Source: Proteiniphilum sp.
Lineage (GTDB): Bacteria > Bacteroidota > Bacteroidia > Bacteroidales > Dysgonomonadaceae
Reading direction: 5' to 3'
Assembly (NCBI GenBank): GCA_031284475.1
Contig: JAISZV010000047.1
Location: 1-7,985 of the forward strand
DNA length: 7,985 nt
Shown here: positions 1 to 6,267 of the stretch, piece after piece
How positions within the stretch are numbered: position 1 is the first letter of the stretch
Layout: each line of letters begins with the position of its first letter
Translations under genes and position numbers: made by a program
The notes under the pieces: model-generated
The model's input: only the letters and a program-made list of their open reading frames with translations
Database searches by the model: none
Told to the model about the DNA's origin: nothing

Positions 1-27
1 TGTTGTTTAGTTATGCTATAATTTCTT

Positions 28-120
28 TAACGAGCGGAAAGTTTTCATTAACGAGCAGAAACCTTTTTCTCTAACGAGAGTAAGTCATACTCTAACGAGA
101 GTAAACTCTACTCTAACGAG
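28..120. repeat. Five-copy direct repeat array, about 21-bp period, core TAACGAG
   Basis: The heptamer TAACGAG starts at 28, 49, 72, 93 and 114, so the spacings are 21, 23, 21 and 21 bp. The last three copies share a longer core, CTCTAACGAGAG, which is itself an inverted repeat with AACG as the loop; around copy four it extends to TACTCT-AACG-AGAGTA (88-103). A competing hairpin AGAGT-AA-ACTCT lies at 98-109, so neighbouring units could fold in mutually exclusive ways. The first two copies continue as GAGCGGAAA and GAGCAGAAA and have lost the palindrome. The array lies just beyond the 3' end of argB and may continue left of the window. I do not recognise the family; function is unknown. Confidence 0.8.
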
Positions 121-133
121 AGAAATTGAATTA

Positions 134-161
134 TCAATTGTCAATTGTCAATTATCAATTG
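134..161. repeat. 7-bp tandem repeat (TCAATTG/A, four units) overlapping the end of argB
   Basis: Four consecutive heptamers, TCAATTG, TCAATTG, TCAATTA and TCAATTG, run from 134 to 161. The argB stop codon (TGA, bases 148-150 read on the minus strand) and the codons for its last residues (Ile-Asp-Asn) lie inside the array. A sister array of AATTGNN units lies at 3181-3208 in front of argD. Such AATTG-rich spacers are, to my recollection, common between genes in Bacteroidota. No terminator with a T-run is seen here for the arg operon. Confidence 0.8.
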
Positions 162-948
162 AAATTAATGCTGTTCCTTTTCCTGACAGCAGGTTTTTTG
201 CGTGCAAAATCACTACTTTAGACACGCCGCCGGCGATGGCCCGAAAAGAGTTATCCAGCTTGGGTATCATTCCATCTACAATGAAGCCCTGTTGTTTGTA
301 TGCTTCGTATTCTTTGCGGGTTATTGACGGGATAAGGCTGCCGGGGTCGTTTATATTTCTCAATACCCCTTCTTTATCGAAGCAATAGTAGATTGTGACG
401 AGGTATTTTTTCGACAGGGCCGTTGCCACGGTATAGGCGATTGCGTCGGCATTGGTATTCAACAGCGAGCCGTTTCCGTCGTGTGTGATGGCGCAAAAAA
501 CGGGGGTGACGCCGCTTTCTATCAATTGTGATATGAATGTGGCGTTGGTTTTATCGGGGTCGGGATCGCCCACAAAACCAAAATCTACCGGTACGGGAGC
601 GCGCCGTATCGCCGTAATGGCGTTGCCGTCGGCCCCTGAGAGGCCTATGGCGTTGCATCCTGTTTTTTGGAGTAGCGCCACTATGTTTTTGTTTCCCCAT
701 CCGGCATAGACCATGGCTACCAATTTCAGCGTTTCTTGGTTGGTGATGCGGCGTCCGTCTATCATTTTGGTTTCTACGCCGAGTTGCGCCGCCATCTTCG
801 ACGCCATCACTCCTCCGCCGTGTACCAGCAGTTTATGCCCTTTGAGTTGATGAAAATCGTTCAGGAACGATTCCAGCGCCTGTGGGTTATCCATTATGCT
901 TCCGCCGATTTTTACGATTGAAAGGGTTGTTTTTTTGCTTTCCGTCAT
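148..948 (-). CDS. argB: Acylglutamate kinase ArgB (probably N-succinylglutamate kinase)
   Basis: This amino-acid-kinase-fold enzyme phosphorylates the gamma-carboxylate of N-acylglutamate with ATP, the second step of arginine synthesis, in the cytoplasm. The 266-residue product shows the N-terminal IVKIGGSI motif with Lys13, the HGGG loop at 43-46, the substrate loop GRRIT at 65-69, the NTNAD motif at 164-168 with Asp168, and MIPKLDNS with Lys230, the usual catalytic and nucleotide-binding set. Length is close to the 258 residues of E. coli ArgB. Only about 10 residues precede the first strand, so it lacks the extra N-terminal helix of arginine-inhibited kinases; feedback inhibition probably acts elsewhere. 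Because the carbamoyltransferase next door is of the succinyl type, the substrate is probably N-succinylglutamate (inference). It is the last gene of the operon, 95 bases after argF', and its stop codon lies in a 7-bp repeat. The ATG start leaves the family N-terminus complete. Confidence 0.93.
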   Translation of the reverse strand: MTESKKTTLSIVKIGGSIMDNPQALESFLNDFHQLKGHKLLVHGGGVMASKMAAQLGVETKMIDGRRITNQETLKLVAMVYAGWGNKNIVALLQKTGCNAIGLSGADGNAITAIRRAPVPVDFGFVGDPDPDKTNATFISQLIESGVTPVFCAITHDGNGSLLNTNADAIAYTVATALSKKYLVTIYYCFDKEGVLRNINDPGSLIPSITRKEYEAYKQQGFIVDGMIPKLDNSFRAIAGGVSKVVILHAKNLLSGKGTALISIDN

Positions 949-1043
949 GTTTAATCTTTTTGGGTTTAATTTTCCGCCGTTTGTGGCGAATTATTTCCTG
1001 CCGATACTCCGCCGGATTGTTGCGGGGGAGTTTATTGGCGCTT

Positions 1044-1997
1044 TTACAGTTCCTGCAATATCTCTTTCAGCACCGCCTGCGCCGAAACCATACGGTTGGC
1101 CGCTTCGGGAATCACGATTGATTGCGGGCTGTCGATCACCTCATCGCTCACTATCATGTTGCGGCGTACCGGCAGGCAGTGCATGAAATAGGCGTTATTG
1201 GTGAGCGCCATCTTTTTGCTGTCCACCGTCCAAGCGCGGTCTGTGTTTAATATTTTCCCGTAGTTTGGGTCCCGGTATGCCGCCCAGTTTTTTGCGTAGA
1301 TAAAGTCCGCATCCTTATAGGCTTTCTCCCTGTTGTATTCCACTATGGCATTGCCTGTAAACTTTTCGTCTAATTCATATCCTTCGGGATGGGTGATCAC
1401 GAATTCATAGCCGGCGGCGTTCATCCATTCGGCAAATGAGTTGGGAACCGCCTGCGGCAACGCGCGCGGATGAGGCGCCCAGGTAAGCACCACTTTAGGC
1501 TTCTCTGTTTTTTTATACTCTTCTATGGTGATAAGGTCGGCAAAGCTCTGCAACGGGTGGCGCGTAGCCGCTTCCATGCTGAAAACCGGTTTGCCGGAAT
1601 ACCGGATAAACTGATTGAGGACGACTTCGTTATAATCATAATCCTTATCGTAGAACTGTGCGAAAGAACGCACCCCAATCACGTCGCAGTAAGCGCCCAT
1701 CACCGGAATCGCCTCTAATATATGTTCCGGTTTGTCGCCGTCCATAATGACCCCTTTTTCGGTCTCCAACTTCCATGCGCCCTGGTTCACGTCGAGTACA
1801 ATCACGTTCATCCCCAGGTTAAGCCCCGCTTTCTGGGTGCTCAGACGGGTACGCAGGCTCGAATTAAAGAAGATCATCAATAACGTTTTGTTTTTGCCCA
1901 GTTCCTGGTCGGCAAAGGGATTTTCTTTGACCTGTTTCGCTTTTTCGAGCGCCGTTTTCAGGTCGCCGGCGTCGTGTACGCAAGTAAAATTTCTCAT
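1044..1997 (-). CDS. argF': N-succinyl-L-ornithine carbamoyltransferase (ArgF')
   Basis: The enzyme transfers the carbamoyl group of carbamoyl phosphate to N-succinylornithine, giving N-succinylcitrulline. The 317-residue protein has the transcarbamylase order: carbamoyl-phosphate loop SSLRTR (46-51, with Leu where classical enzymes have Thr, as in acylornithine enzymes), HPLQ (147-150), the WAPHPR segment (173-178), Lys236 in YAKNW, and HCLP-VRRN (273-280). The key residue is Pro90 in GDKPEHI. From published structural work, Pro at this place marks succinylornithine specificity in the Bacteroides fragilis enzyme, while Xanthomonas N-acetylornithine transcarbamylase has Glu, and swapping the residue swaps specificity. 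The Bacteroides enzyme has nearly the same length. The gene starts 18 bases after argD, so it is almost certainly cotranscribed. Plain OTCase is unlikely given SSLRTR and the P90 loop. Some databases label this gene argF or argF'. Confidence 0.94.
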   Translation of the reverse strand: MRNFTCVHDAGDLKTALEKAKQVKENPFADQELGKNKTLLMIFFNSSLRTRLSTQKAGLNLGMNVIVLDVNQGAWKLETEKGVIMDGDKPEHILEAIPVMGAYCDVIGVRSFAQFYDKDYDYNEVVLNQFIRYSGKPVFSMEAATRHPLQSFADLITIEEYKKTEKPKVVLTWAPHPRALPQAVPNSFAEWMNAAGYEFVITHPEGYELDEKFTGNAIVEYNREKAYKDADFIYAKNWAAYRDPNYGKILNTDRAWTVDSKKMALTNNAYFMHCLPVRRNMIVSDEVIDSPQSIVIPEAANRMVSAQAVLKEILQEL

Positions 1998-2015
1998 GCT
2001 ATGTTGTTTTGTATA

Positions 2016-3173
2016 TCAATATTCTTTTACACCTTTGGATGCATTATAGCTTTTTGTCAAAAAAGCCAACGCTTTAATAAAAATATCTATTTCATCTTTC
2101 GATATAGAGAGCGGCGGTAACAGGCGCATCACATTGTTTTTTGCGCCGCCGGTAAAGATATGGCTTTCAAAGAGAAGCCGGTTGCGCACAGCCGCAAACT
2201 GGGGAAGAAACTCAACGCCGAGCATCAATCCCCGTCCGCGGATCTCCTTAACGCCGGCTATTCCCGATAACTCCCGTTGCAGATAATCGCCCATATCTTG
2301 CGCGTTTTTCACCAGCGACTCCTCCTTTAATACATCGAGCACCGCGATGGCGGCGGCACAAGCCAGGTGATTGCCTCCGAAAGTAGTGCCCAACATTCCT
2401 TTTTTCGCTTCAAACCGTGGGGAAACCAATACGCCTGCTACCGGAAAACCATTGCCCATTCCTTTGGCGGTGGTGATCAGGCCGGGACGTATTCCTGCCT
2501 GTTGATGGGCAAAGAATTGTCCGCTACGGCCATATCCCGATTGTATCTCGTCGAGAATAAGTATTACGTTGTTACGGTTACAGAGCGCCGCCAGTTGCTG
2601 CAAAAACAGCGGCTCCGGAACAAAAATACCGGCAACGCCCTGGATTCCCTCAATAATAACCGCAGCCACATCGCCTTTCCCGATTTCCGCTTCCACCGCT
2701 TCTATATCGTTGAGCGGAACAAAAGTAACCTCATGCCCTCTGTTAAAAGGAGACTGAATGGCCGGGTTCTCCGTAACGGCCACCGCGCCCGAAGTGCGTC
2801 CGTGAAATGCCTCCTTGAAGGCTATCACACGCTTCTTCCCGGTGTGGAACGACGCCAGTTTCAGGGCGTTTTCATTGGCTTCTGCGCCGGAGTTACAGAG
2901 GAAAAGCGAATAGTCGGGATAACCGGATTGTTCCCCCAGTTTACCGGCCAGTTCCTGCTGTAAAGAATTCCGTACCGAGTTGGAGTAGAAGCCCATCTTC
3001 TCCACCTGATCCTGTACCGCTTTCACATAACGGGGGTGGGAGTGCCCGATGGATATAACGGCATGTCCGCCGTAAAGGTCGAGGTATTCCCTCCCCTCGC
3101 TGTCCCATACACGGCAACCCTGCGCCTGCACCGGCTCAATATACCACAAACTGTATACGTCGGATAAATTCAT
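2016..3173 (-). CDS. argD: Acylornithine aminotransferase ArgD
   Basis: A class III PLP-dependent aminotransferase that converts N-acylglutamate semialdehyde plus glutamate to N-acylornithine and 2-oxoglutarate; N-succinylornithine is the likely product here. Visible elements in the 385 residues are LYGGHAVISIGHSHP (33-47), the PLP-phosphate loop NSGAEANE (94-101), the aromatic stack region FHGRT (123-127), IIEGIQG (173-179), DEIQSGYGRSG with Asp208 that contacts the pyridine nitrogen, the Schiff-base lysine Lys237 in TTAKGMGNGFP, and GTTFGGNHLAC (262-272). Length is typical of ArgD (about 375-405). A 147-base repeat-rich leader separates it from argC, and argF' follows after 18 bases. The ATG is followed at once by the family-like N-terminus (MNLSDVYSLWYIEPV), supporting this start. 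No clear Shine-Dalgarno site is seen; the leader is A/T-rich. The alternative, a lysine- or GABA-type aminotransferase, is unlikely given the context. Confidence 0.94.
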   Translation of the reverse strand: MNLSDVYSLWYIEPVQAQGCRVWDSEGREYLDLYGGHAVISIGHSHPRYVKAVQDQVEKMGFYSNSVRNSLQQELAGKLGEQSGYPDYSLFLCNSGAEANENALKLASFHTGKKRVIAFKEAFHGRTSGAVAVTENPAIQSPFNRGHEVTFVPLNDIEAVEAEIGKGDVAAVIIEGIQGVAGIFVPEPLFLQQLAALCNRNNVILILDEIQSGYGRSGQFFAHQQAGIRPGLITTAKGMGNGFPVAGVLVSPRFEAKKGMLGTTFGGNHLACAAAIAVLDVLKEESLVKNAQDMGDYLQRELSGIAGVKEIRGRGLMLGVEFLPQFAAVRNRLLFESHIFTGGAKNNVMRLLPPLSISKDEIDIFIKALAFLTKSYNASKGVKEY

Positions 3174-3180
3174 CTTATTT

Positions 3181-3215
3181 AATTGAAAATTGACAATTGA
3201 TAATTGAAAATTATT
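3181..3215. repeat. 7-bp tandem repeat (AATTGNN) in the argD leader
   Basis: Four consecutive units, AATTGAA, AATTGAC, AATTGAT and AATTGAA (3181-3208), are followed by a decayed AATTATT. It is the same period and core as the array at 134-161 and begins 8 bases upstream of the argD ATG, so the 5' leader immediately before the start codon is made of repeat sequence. The low-structure A/T-rich stretch may suit translation initiation without a Shine-Dalgarno site (inference). Confidence 0.75.
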
Positions 3216-3220
3216 TGAAT

Positions 3221-3320
3221 CATTACATTAGTAAATCATTAAATCCCATTAGCATCGGAACATCAGTGCAGTTCCATTAGCGCTGGCGCGTTAACATTAG
3301 CACATTGGCACATCATTACA
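3221..3320. repeat. Imperfect CATTA/CATTAG-rich repeat between argC and argD
   Basis: The rest of the argC-argD gap is built from variants of a short phrase: CATTACATTAG, CCATTAGCATCGG, CCATTAGCGCTGG, ACATTAGCACATTGG and CATCATTACATC. The period is irregular, about 6 to 25 bases. No reading frame, TAnnTTTG promoter box in either direction or hairpin with T-run is evident in it. It resembles low-complexity spacers seen between genes in other Bacteroidota (recollection, not checked). Whether it lets an argC transcript read through to argD is unknown. Confidence 0.55.
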
Positions 3321-4295
3321 TCAAAAAACGCTTCCTTTCAGTTTTAAACCGGCGGTTTCATCCAGTCCAAACATCAGGTTCATATTTTGCACCGCCTGTC
3401 CCGACGCTCCTTTTACCAGATTGTCGATGATAGAAGTAATGTGGATATAACCGTTATGAAACTCAATATGCAATAGCCCTTTGTTGGTATTCACCACCTC
3501 TTTCAGGTTGACGGGTTGCTTGGAAACAAACACAAACGGCGACGAGCGGTAATACGCTTCGTAAAGATCGGTCACGGCCTGTTCCGAAATGGTTTCGCTC
3601 CGCTTTGTGTATACGCTGGCGAAGATTCCGCGCGTGAAATCGCCCCGTATCGGCACAAAGTTGATCTGCGGCAATGCGCTGTTGCCCGCACCGGCCAACG
3701 TGAGGGCGATCTCTTCCAGATGCTGGTGCGCAAAAGGCTTGTATACCGAGATATTATTGTCGCGATAGCTGAAATGGGTAGTCTCTGCCGGCTTCTTCCC
3801 CGCCCCCGTGGAGCCTGTGATGGCGTGCACATGTATCTCGTCCGTCAATAGCTTCCGGCACGCCAGCGGCAATAGCGCCAGCATGATGGAGGTGGCAAAA
3901 CAACCGGGATTGGCTACGTTGTTTGCCGTACGTATCCTGTCGCGGTTCTGTTCGCACAGCCCAAACACAAAATTCCTGCCGTTGAATACCGGATCGTTGC
4001 GGAAATCATTTCCCAGATCAATGATCTTGCATGATGCGGGAATATCGTTTTCTTTCAGGAAAGCGCGCGATAGCCCGTGCCCCAGACAGAGAAATATTAC
4101 ATCGGGTTGCCGGAAAGCGTCGCTAAAGACCAGGTTGGTTTCGCCCAGCAGGTCGCGGTGCATTTCCGCCACGGGCGTCCCCGCGGAGGAGGCGCTGACA
4201 ACCGATTCTATATTAACTTCGGGGTGGCGGAGCAGGATACGGAGCAGTTCTCCCGCCGTATATCCTGTTCCGCCTGCTATGCTTACGTTAATCAT
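3321..4295 (-). CDS. argC: N-acyl-gamma-glutamyl-phosphate reductase ArgC
   Basis: An NADPH-dependent enzyme that reduces N-acylglutamyl phosphate to the gamma-semialdehyde. The 324-residue protein opens with the Rossmann dinucleotide loop GGTGYTAGELLR (8-19), has LCLGHG (69-74) and IDLGNDFR (92-99), and carries the catalytic cysteine Cys132 in the invariant NPGC motif (129-132). GSTGAGKKP (161-169) and the HQHLEE segment (190-195), which supplies the conserved histidine, follow. Length fits the short ArgC class (E. coli 334). The start codon lies inside the end of argG: an 8-base overlap (4288-4295), so translation is probably coupled. The likely natural substrate is the succinyl form, inferred from the succinyl-type carbamoyltransferase in the same operon. 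The C-terminal GQAVQNMNLMFGLDE segment is the usual ArgC ending, so the gene is intact. Confidence 0.94.
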   Translation of the reverse strand: MINVSIAGGTGYTAGELLRILLRHPEVNIESVVSASSAGTPVAEMHRDLLGETNLVFSDAFRQPDVIFLCLGHGLSRAFLKENDIPASCKIIDLGNDFRNDPVFNGRNFVFGLCEQNRDRIRTANNVANPGCFATSIMLALLPLACRKLLTDEIHVHAITGSTGAGKKPAETTHFSYRDNNISVYKPFAHQHLEEIALTLAGAGNSALPQINFVPIRGDFTRGIFASVYTKRSETISEQAVTDLYEAYYRSSPFVFVSKQPVNLKEVVNTNKGLLHIEFHNGYIHITSIIDNLVKGASGQAVQNMNLMFGLDETAGLKLKGSVF

Positions 4296-5478
4296 TATCG
4301 TGAATAGTATAATAAATTTTCAACGGGTTGGAAACCACTTTCGTGAATCCTACCACATCCTGCCCTGAGAACGATTTATTGCTTTCGCCGTATTCGCCGA
4401 ACCGGGAACTCATCAGGTCATATTCGCTCGAGCATCCCAATACTGCAAAATGGTAGGGGCGCAGCGCTATTTCCACTTCGCCGGTCACAAACCGCTGGGT
4501 ATCGTTGAGGAAAGTCTCTATATTGCGCATTACCGGTTCGAGGTACTGCGCCTCGTGCATTAGCTGCCCATACCAGTTGGAGAGCTGGTCTTTCCAGTAA
4601 AGTTGCTGCTTGGTAAGTACATGTTTTTCCAGCAAATGATGCGCCTTTACGATGATCAGCGGGGCCGGCGCTTCAAAAGCCACACGCCCTTTGGTGCCTA
4701 TGATGGTGTCGCCCACATGCACGTCGCGGCCGATACCGTATTTCGAGGCTATCCGGTGCAACGTGCGGATCAATGCAACGGGCGCCATTTTTTCGCCGTT
4801 CAGCGAAGCCGGTTCGCCTTTTTCAAATCCCAGGGTAATACGTTCCGTACCCCATTCGGTTACCTGCGACGGATAGGCCTCTTCGGGCAGAACGCCGGAC
4901 GATTTCAGCGTTTCCACGCCTCCCAAGCTGGTACCCCATATCCCCTGGTTGATGGAATATTTCGATTTCTCCCACGAAAAATCGAAACCTTTCTCTTTCA
5001 AGTAGTCGATCTCTTGTTGGCGGGACAGGCTCAGTTCGCGGATAGGCGCGATGATCTCCACTCCGGGCGCCAGCACTTCAAACACGAGGTCGAACCGCAC
5101 CTGGTCGTTTCCTGCCCCCGTGCTTCCGTGCGCCACGAACCCGGCGCCCACCTTCTTTACATGATCCAGCACCGCCATTGCCTGAAAAAAACGCTCGGAA
5201 CTGACCGACAACGGATAAGTATTATTCTTTAATATGTTGCCGAAGATCAGGTATCTGACGCCCCTGTTGTAATAATCTTCCGCCGCATTTATACAGGTGT
5301 GCGTAGTAGCGCCCAACTTCATCGCCCGTTGTTCTATTGATTTTGCTTCTTCGTCGGAAAACCCGCCGGTGTTCACAATCACGGTGTGTACTTCCAATCC
5401 TTTTTCATTGATCAGCCAGGGTACGCAGAATGAGGTATCGAGGCCGCCGCTAAATGCTAATACTGCTTTTTTCTTCAT
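4288..5478 (-). CDS. argG: Argininosuccinate synthase ArgG
   Basis: It joins citrulline and aspartate with ATP to give argininosuccinate, AMP and pyrophosphate, the penultimate step of the pathway. The 396-residue protein has the N-type ATP pyrophosphatase P-loop AFSGGLDTS (8-16), the PLSVSSERF segment (89-97), and the strongly conserved citrulline/aspartate-binding stretch AHGSTGAGNDQVRFD (116-130), then YSINQGIWG and a C-terminal GEVEIALRPY segment. Length is normal (about 400). Its ATG overlaps the stop codon of the upstream GNAT gene as ATGA (5475-5478), and its own TAA lies inside the start region of argC, so three genes form a tightly coupled block. Unlike the other enzymes here it acts after removal of the acyl group, on free citrulline. 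argH, which acts next, is not in the window. Confidence 0.95.
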   Translation of the reverse strand: MKKKAVLAFSGGLDTSFCVPWLINEKGLEVHTVIVNTGGFSDEEAKSIEQRAMKLGATTHTCINAAEDYYNRGVRYLIFGNILKNNTYPLSVSSERFFQAMAVLDHVKKVGAGFVAHGSTGAGNDQVRFDLVFEVLAPGVEIIAPIRELSLSRQQEIDYLKEKGFDFSWEKSKYSINQGIWGTSLGGVETLKSSGVLPEEAYPSQVTEWGTERITLGFEKGEPASLNGEKMAPVALIRTLHRIASKYGIGRDVHVGDTIIGTKGRVAFEAPAPLIIVKAHHLLEKHVLTKQQLYWKDQLSNWYGQLMHEAQYLEPVMRNIETFLNDTQRFVTGEVEIALRPYHFAVLGCSSEYDLMSSRFGEYGESNKSFSGQDVVGFTKVVSNPLKIYYTIHDND

Positions 5479-6092
5479 TTTTTATGCAATTTATTGTTTT
5501 TCCTTACTTTAATAACCGGTTTCACCACTTTTCTTGCGAAAGAACCGGCCTGCCGTACCGGGTGTACTTTGGGGTCGTAAAGCAACCCTGTGCAGAGGCA
5601 CATTCTATAGTTATTACGTTGCAGAATATCGAAATTCCTGCATCCCTGGCATCCTTTCCAAAACTCTTCGTCATCGGTCAGTTCGGAAAAAGTGACAGGT
5701 TTGAATCCCAGTTCCGTATTCATTTTCATCACTGCCAGCCCGGTAGTGATACTGAATATCTTGGCATTTGGATAGAGTTTGCGGGAGAGGTCTAAAATTT
5801 TCCGTTTGATCTTCCTTGCCAACCCCTGATTGCGGTAACCGGGATCTACCACCAACCCGGAATTAGCCACAAACCGTTTGTGGCTGAAAGTTTCAATATA
5901 AGCAAAGCCCACGAGCTTGTCGCCGTCGAGGGCGATCACCGCTTTGCCGGCCTCAATTTTTTCGGCAACATATCCGGCGCTGCGTTTTGCAATGCCCGTG
6001 CCGCGCGCTTGCGCCGACTCGTAAATCAAATCGCAAATCTCTTGCGCATAACCTACGTAGCCGCTGTTGGCTATATGAATAATTACATTCAT
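5475..6092 (-). CDS. GNAT acyltransferase, candidate N-succinylglutamate synthase
   Basis: The 205-residue protein is a GNAT-fold acyl-CoA transferase. The acyl-CoA pyrophosphate-binding motif is clear: GLVVDPGYRNQGLARKI, with R-N-Q-G-L-A at 87-92, after a typical beta4 strand; ELGFKP (127-132) is the usual motif B end. A tail beyond the GNAT core carries four cysteines, C148-x2-C151 and C165-x-C167, suggesting a metal site or disulfides, then a basic end rich in Lys/Arg. It is first in the arg operon and overlaps argG by ATGA, so a role in arginine synthesis is very likely; the missing first step, acylation of glutamate, fits. I recall that genetic work in Bacteroides thetaiotaomicron assigned the equivalent gene to N-succinylglutamate synthase; I could not check this. 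The acyl donor would then be succinyl-CoA. It does not resemble classical ArgA (kinase-GNAT fusion) or ArgJ. Generic labels such as GNAT family acetyltransferase are the conservative alternative. Confidence 0.85.
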   Translation of the reverse strand: MNVIIHIANSGYVGYAQEICDLIYESAQARGTGIAKRSAGYVAEKIEAGKAVIALDGDKLVGFAYIETFSHKRFVANSGLVVDPGYRNQGLARKIKRKILDLSRKLYPNAKIFSITTGLAVMKMNTELGFKPVTFSELTDDEEFWKGCQGCRNFDILQRNNYRMCLCTGLLYDPKVHPVRQAGSFARKVVKPVIKVRKNNKLHKK

Positions 6093-6146
6093 CCTAAAAC
6101 AATAAAAAAATTAAAGAGTTGATTGCAGAATGTTGCCCAAAGGCAA

Positions 6147-6188
6147 GAAAAGATAAAAGGAAAGAAAGTACGGAAACCGGAGTTCCCG
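6147..6188 (-). terminator. Terminator-like hairpin in the arg leader (possible attenuator)
   Basis: Read on the minus strand, CGGGAA (6188-6183) can pair with TTTCCG (6176-6171) across a 6-base CTCCGG loop; one of the six pairs is G-U. It is followed by the pyrimidine-rich tract TACTTTCTTTCC and TTTTATCTTTTC (6170-6147), with no run longer than four T. The stem is short, so termination strength is doubtful. It starts 6 bases after the stop codon of the short frame at 6195-6260 and lies 79 bases before the GNAT start codon, where a transcription attenuator would sit. Found by eye, without energy calculation. Confidence 0.25.
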
Positions 6189-6194
6189 CGCAAG

Positions 6195-6260
6195 TCAAAA
6201 GCATCGTCGGAGCAAGCCTGTTGCTTTGGGGTAGCGGATATGCGAAAAATATATTTTCAT
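6195..6260 (-). CDS. Possible arginine leader peptide (21 codons)
   Basis: An ATG at 6260 opens a 21-codon frame ending in TGA at 6195 on the minus strand. The peptide begins MKIYFSHIRYP and ends GLLRRCF: Arg at position 9 (CGC) and a consecutive Arg pair at 18-19, both CGA. The ATG lies 7 bases past the TAATTTTG box (6275-6268), so the message would be almost leaderless or start elsewhere. The Arg pair is close to the end of the frame and about 15 bases before a terminator-like hairpin, the arrangement expected if ribosome stalling at arginine codons controls read-through into the arg genes. A frame this short can easily arise by chance; no homologue is known to me. Confidence 0.25.
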   Translation of the reverse strand: MKIYFSHIRYPKATGLLRRCF

Positions 6261-6267
6261 CAGGCTG

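Noticed and set aside
452..709. Plus-strand frames lying opposite the arg genes (this one and many others)
   Set aside because: They are antisense shadows of well-recognised enzymes with complete motifs on the minus strand.
952..1043. G/C-rich CGCC-N6-GGCG hairpin in the argF'-argB gap
   Set aside because: Only a 4-bp stem and followed on the minus strand by GAAAATT rather than a T-run; not a terminator, and no promoter box for argB is seen.
1785..1800. Search for parS-like sites (GTTCACGTCGAG and other ACGT-containing stretches)
   Set aside because: No CACGTG-centred palindrome like the parS consensus was found; this one lies in argF' and is not palindromic.
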